Source: Chitinophagales bacterium
Lineage (GTDB): Bacteria; Bacteroidota; Bacteroidia; Chitinophagales; Saprospiraceae
Assembly (NCBI GenBank): GCA_013297575.1
Contig: JAAFHO010000184.1
Coordinates: 1-9,076, forward strand
Reading direction: 5' to 3'
DNA: 9,076 nt
Part shown: positions 6,069 through 9,076 of the stretch, one piece after another
Numbering within the stretch: position 1 is the stretch's first letter
Layout of the letters: every line of letters begins with the position of its first letter
The notes under the pieces: model-generated
What the model saw: the letters and a program-made list of their open reading frames with translations, nothing else
The model's database searches: none
Told to the model about the DNA's origin: nothing
Translations under genes and position numbers: made by a program

Positions 6069-6076
6069 CAAAGGTA
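6069..6076 (-). promoter_or_regulatory. Bacteroidota-type -7 promoter element for the methyltransferase gene
   Basis: Read on the - strand this is TACCTTTG, an exact match to the Bacteroidota -7 consensus TAnnTTTG, followed by CGCGC. The last base of the box is 34 bases before the A of the start codon, giving a plausible short leader. A TTG that could be part of the -33 element lies 23 bases upstream (6100-6102), slightly farther than the usual 19-21. The gene upstream on the same strand ends 118 bases before the methyltransferase start, so a separate promoter makes sense. Confidence 0.55.
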
Positions 6077-6119
6077 GTTGAAATTTAAAAGAAAATGAGC
6101 AATGTGTCATTAGCTGATA

Positions 6120-6147
6120 TAAGATTTGATGACTAGATCAGATCTTA
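6120..6147 (-). terminator. Weak imperfect hairpin after the hydrolase gene
   Basis: An inverted repeat TAAGAT-N-TGAT, six-base loop, ATCA-N-ATCTTA has ten paired positions and one C/A mismatch on the - strand. It begins six bases after the hydrolase stop. It is AT-rich and has no clean U-tract after it, so it may be a weak terminator, an mRNA end structure or chance. The separate promoter candidate just downstream favours some transcription boundary here. Confidence 0.35.
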
Positions 6148-6152
6148 CTAAG

Positions 6153-7415
6153 TTATTCTAAGCCTTTTTGTTTAACAAACTGATTGATGTACCTGTTTCC
6201 TTCCTGTTCTATTCGGAAATAATAGCATCCATCTGGAAGGCCATTTATATCAATTGTACTTTGGCCGTGCTGATTTATGACTAATCGCCCTAAGGTATTA
6301 TAGATATTAATGGTTACATTATGTGGGTTTTGAAGATCGAAGTTTAAAAAAGATTTAGCAGGATTTGGATAGTACAGCATATTTTTATTTGGTGCGGTTG
6401 TCGTATTGGACAAGACTAATCCACAATAATTTTTTCTGGGGTTAAGTACATTACTACAAGGAAATCCAAAAATACTTTCGGGATAGGAAACTGTTGGTTG
6501 GTCAGTTTGCTCTAAATTTTGCATCCCATCAGGCATTGTTATTTGATTTGTTCCTCCATTACCCAGTGCAACCTCTTTCCCGAATAGATTACCATTGAAA
6601 GTGTAATCACACAATGCATCAATTAATCGGTAATACGCGTAGTAATCTAACGCGTCAAAGGTGATATATGTAGTAGGAAGGTCGTGTCCTGTTGTATATG
6701 CATACCCGTTAATGGTATCTGATTTTACCTTGATAAAATCCTTTTCAGAATTTGGAATATTAATATTGACAAAAGCATCAGCAGCTATTCTGTGGTCGTT
6801 TACACTATCGTTGTCATACACCTCAACGATCAGTTTGGTATCCGATGGGAAATCTGCTAATTCTGACGGTGTTATATTATAGAGATACCAAGGAGCAGAA
6901 GAGTGGATAAATCGGCCATTAGTGCCCCAATTGTTTTCCTTAAAACAGGTGTAAGATGTGGCAAAAGAAGCGCCCCCTCCAAATGAATGTCCCATAAATC
7001 CTACTCTTGTGGTATCAATAATTGCGGGATAATCTCTAGCCGCTTTACGAAATCCTGCTAGAAGGTTTTCATACCTATCTTTAACACTCACTCCATTGGT
7101 TTGATAGGGCACAAAAACAATGGCGTATCCTTTTTTTGCAAAAAAATTAAACACCCCAAGTACATGAAGAGGTATAAACCCACCAAATGCATGACTGTAA
7201 AATAAAGTAGGAACTTGGGTTGTAATATCTGAAGGATAATAAATTTTTATATCCTCTGATGGGTAATATGGATTTGAAAAAGATGCTACACCAACTGTGT
7301 GAGCGCCTTCTGAGCCATATCCACTTATAGGCTTGGGTATAGGGCCAGAGTATGTTTGACCAAGTAGAGCATGAGCAACAAGAAATACCAAAATGTTAGT
7401 AGCGACTAATTTCAT
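6153..7415 (-). CDS. Secreted alpha/beta hydrolase with T9SS type A sorting domain
   Basis: A 420-residue extracellular or cell-surface serine hydrolase. A Sec signal peptide covers roughly residues 1-19 (HALLG before QTYS). The alpha/beta-hydrolase domain spans about 35-275. TLFYSHAFGGF (70-80) is the oxyanion-side strand and loop, and GHSFGGG (142-148) is the nucleophile elbow with Ser144. D201 or D203 in VEVYDNDS is the likely acid, and H244 in TGHDLP the likely base. The layout resembles dienelactone hydrolase, chlorophyllase and polyesterase-like enzymes, so an ester substrate is plausible but not shown. After a linker with C320 and C331, residues 347-420 form a T9SS type A C-terminal domain: YYPNPAKSFLNF, the strand VTINIYNTLGRLV, and GLPDGCYYFRIEQEG, with a basic end. 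It lies 145 bases after another T9SS substrate gene on the same strand. Confidence 0.86.
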   Translation of the reverse strand: MKLVATNILVFLVAHALLGQTYSGPIPKPISGYGSEGAHTVGVASFSNPYYPSEDIKIYYPSDITTQVPTLFYSHAFGGFIPLHVLGVFNFFAKKGYAIVFVPYQTNGVSVKDRYENLLAGFRKAARDYPAIIDTTRVGFMGHSFGGGASFATSYTCFKENNWGTNGRFIHSSAPWYLYNITPSELADFPSDTKLIVEVYDNDSVNDHRIAADAFVNINIPNSEKDFIKVKSDTINGYAYTTGHDLPTTYITFDALDYYAYYRLIDALCDYTFNGNLFGKEVALGNGGTNQITMPDGMQNLEQTDQPTVSYPESIFGFPCSNVLNPRKNYCGLVLSNTTTAPNKNMLYYPNPAKSFLNFDLQNPHNVTINIYNTLGRLVINQHGQSTIDINGLPDGCYYFRIEQEGNRYINQFVKQKGLE

Positions 7416-7560
7416 ATTATAATAATTTTGTAGTGTTCTGGTTTAGACCATTACTCATATAAAAGGTTTAGTCACTTTTCTAATTAATGATGTCATGACC
7501 CATTAAAGCAAGATAACATTTTGATGTAAAAGATGGACTTGTGCTCCCGATCAATGTTAC
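7416..7560. other. Intergenic region between the two T9SS-substrate genes
   Basis: This 145-base AT-rich region precedes the hydrolase start on the - strand. It holds an 8-bp palindrome GTCATGAC (7492-7499) and two near-identical 9-mers, GGTTTAGAC (7440-7448) and GGTTTAGTC (7465-7473), whose starts are 25 bases apart. I find no convincing TAnnTTTG box and no strong terminator after the upstream gene. Whether the hydrolase has its own promoter is undecided. Confidence 0.3.
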
Positions 7561-9076
7561 CTACCGTACTACCGTAATACTTCCTCTTAAAATTTCTACT
7601 TCGCCATTAATACGTTCAAATTCAATCAAATATACATATACACCAGGGTTAACTGGCTTGCTCCTCCAAATTCCATTCCAACCACTATTGGGGTTATTTG
7701 GTAAGAAATTGCGTTGTTCAAACAGCATTTCTCCCCAGCGATCAAAAATTTGCATTCGTTTTACATTGACCACTTGAAGCCCTGCATAAATGGTAAAATT
7801 GCTGTTTTCATCACCAGAATCAGGCGAAAAAACATTGGGAATAAATACTTTGTTTTCGCGATCAACCATAATCGTAACTTCATCAGTAGCAGTACATCCG
7901 TTGTTGTTGGTTATTTTAATCGTGTAGATAATAGTATTCAATGGTTTTGATGTTGAAAAGAGATTATCGGTTAGGGTAAGGTACTCGCTAGGTGTCCATA
8001 CGATATTTGAAAGAGTATTGGAGTTCGTAGTGGCTATTAAGTTTACAGAATCACCTAAAGCAATCATACGGTCGTCACCTAGATTGACCAAAAGTTCGGG
8101 GGGAGCAGAAAGGTTCAACGTTTCGCTGACCTTGCAACCATTATTATCTATTATCACTATTTCGTAAGCACCCACACCTAAATTATCAATCAGAAGTGGC
8201 AGGTTGGAGACAGGGAAATTACCATTATCCATCCATATGGAGTAACCGCCAGAACCGCCCGTAATACTATCCAAGGCGATGCTGCCAGTGGTAGTTCCAA
8301 AGCATAAAGGATCATAACTTTGGGCCAACCATTTCAAGGGCAATGGCTCAATAATATCAACACTATCTATAATGGAACAGCCACTATTATCGGTAATTGT
8401 ACAATAATAAGATCCTGCACCAAGTTGGGCCAAGTTGGTACTCGTAGCACCTGTACTCCAAAGATAGGTAAATGAACCACTTCCGCCTGTTGCCATCAAT
8501 ATGACACTACCATCAAGTTCGGCGGTACACGAAATCCCAAATCCATTATAATCGGAAATAACGCTTTGGATCGCTATTGGAAAAACATTTACAATGGCCG
8601 ATCCTTGTATCTTTCCTGCGCAGTCATTATCTGTAAAGAACACATTGCCAATGGAATACGTAGTGGAACTATTAGGAGACACTTGGAATGTAAAACCATC
8701 AGAAACGGCATTTAGGGCAATTGGGACTCCCGTACTACTTAGTATTTCAACTTGTGCTATACTAGCATTTTTTAATGCAATGGTCAATGTTAAACTACCG
8801 CCAGGACAAATGTCCCCGCCACCTAAAAGTGTAATTTCGGGCTTAGGTTGTACTTTTATCTCTATATTACCAATAGCACTGCCAGAGCAATACGTATCGC
8901 TTACGCCAATTAATTGGAATAATTGGTTACCCTGAATATTGGAGGAGGAAATGGTAAAATTATTAAGGTTGGTAGTTACATCGGGAAGTTGCACTCCATT
9001 TAGTCCATATTGAATCGTAAACGGAGCATTTCCAGTGAGTTGTATGGGCAAGAAGAAACTTTCGCCTGTGCACAGA
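7561..9076 (-). CDS. Gliding-motility-associated T9SS type B surface protein, C-terminal part
   Basis: 504 residues of a larger secreted protein are visible. The frame runs open through the right edge (LCTGESFFLPIQLTGNAP...), so the start is outside and the Leu codon (TTG) at 9051 is internal. Residues below are numbered from that Leu. Two PKD/Ig-like modules occupy about 1-70 and 71-158. Two SprB-like repeats follow at about 163-236 and 237-318, each with TGGSG, a G-Y-turn (GAGSYYCTITDNSGC; GVGAYEIVIIDNNGC) and a Cys near each end. A PKD-like module follows (about 321-396), then the CHU_C/gliding-motility C-terminal domain from VFIPNVFSP (402-410) through MQIFDRWGEMLFE and GWNGIWRSKPVNPGVYVYLIEFE. 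Type B domains mark cargo exported by T9SS, often with a PorP/SprF-like partner. A role in adhesion or gliding is inferred; the domain class is clear. Confidence 0.9.
   Translation of the reverse strand, partial: LCTGESFFLPIQLTGNAPFTIQYGLNGVQLPDVTTNLNNFTISSSNIQGNQLFQLIGVSDTYCSGSAIGNIEIKVQPKPEITLLGGGDICPGGSLTLTIALKNASIAQVEILSSTGVPIALNAVSDGFTFQVSPNSSTTYSIGNVFFTDNDCAGKIQGSAIVNVFPIAIQSVISDYNGFGISCTAELDGSVILMATGGSGSFTYLWSTGATSTNLAQLGAGSYYCTITDNSGCSIIDSVDIIEPLPLKWLAQSYDPLCFGTTTGSIALDSITGGSGGYSIWMDNGNFPVSNLPLLIDNLGVGAYEIVIIDNNGCKVSETLNLSAPPELLVNLGDDRMIALGDSVNLIATTNSNTLSNIVWTPSEYLTLTDNLFSTSKPLNTIIYTIKITNNNGCTATDEVTIMVDRENKVFIPNVFSPDSGDENSNFTIYAGLQVVNVKRMQIFDRWGEMLFEQRNFLPNNPNSGWNGIWRSKPVNPGVYVYLIEFERINGEVEILRGSITVVR

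Noticed and set aside
7440..7499. GGTTTAG direct repeats and the GTCATGAC palindrome upstream of the hydrolase
   Set aside because: The elements are short, only two copies occur, and there is no promoter box nearby to anchor them. Noted in the intergenic entry but not strong enough for a regulatory call.
7541..8935. Open frames on the + strand opposite the type B surface protein
   Set aside because: They are antisense to a protein with clear domains, have no recognisable motifs, and arise from the composition of the repeat-rich coding strand.

Overview
The window most likely comes from the chromosome of a member of the Bacteroidota, probably near the Chitinophagia, Saprospiria or Sphingobacteriia; I cannot place it more precisely. 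Three things point there. The oxidase gene order is typical: subunit I, heme O synthase, two subunit III genes, subunit IV, a SCO-like protein and a DUF420 protein. Two neighbouring proteins carry type IX secretion (T9SS) C-terminal domains, one type A and one gliding-motility/CHU_C type B. Starts are mostly AT-rich without a clear Shine-Dalgarno sequence, and one promoter candidate matches the Bacteroidota TAnnTTTG -7 box. The DNA is fairly AT-rich throughout.

Bases 1-5206, all on the + strand, hold the downstream part of a heme-copper cytochrome c oxidase operon. In order they are the 3' end of subunit I (ctaD), heme O synthase (cyoE), a short and a long subunit III, a subunit IV, a SCO/thioredoxin-fold protein, a DUF420 (CtaM/YozB-type) membrane protein, and a small exported CPMC membrane protein. 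The catalytic core, the enzyme for the first step of heme A synthesis and likely maturation factors are therefore encoded together. A perfect 14-bp hairpin (3577-3608) separates the structural subunits from the putative maturation genes.

Bases 5207-9076 are all on the - strand and converge on the oxidase block with no spacer: the two stop codons form TAATTA. In transcription order they are a large T9SS type B surface protein with SprB-like repeats, cut by the window edge; a secreted alpha/beta hydrolase with a T9SS type A sorting domain; and a class I SAM-dependent methyltransferase with its own likely promoter. This part looks like ordinary Bacteroidota surface and accessory content.

The most interesting part is the 3' end of the oxidase operon. 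The SCO-like protein has lost both cysteines of the copper-binding CPxxCP motif and the distal His. The DUF420 protein carries a perfect EF-hand calcium loop between membrane helices. The next gene encodes a small CPMCKM membrane protein. Together they could be a modified copper/heme insertion module, though that role is inference. I saw no tRNA, rRNA, CRISPR array, transposase, integrase or origin, and no gene-free stretch longer than about 150 bases.
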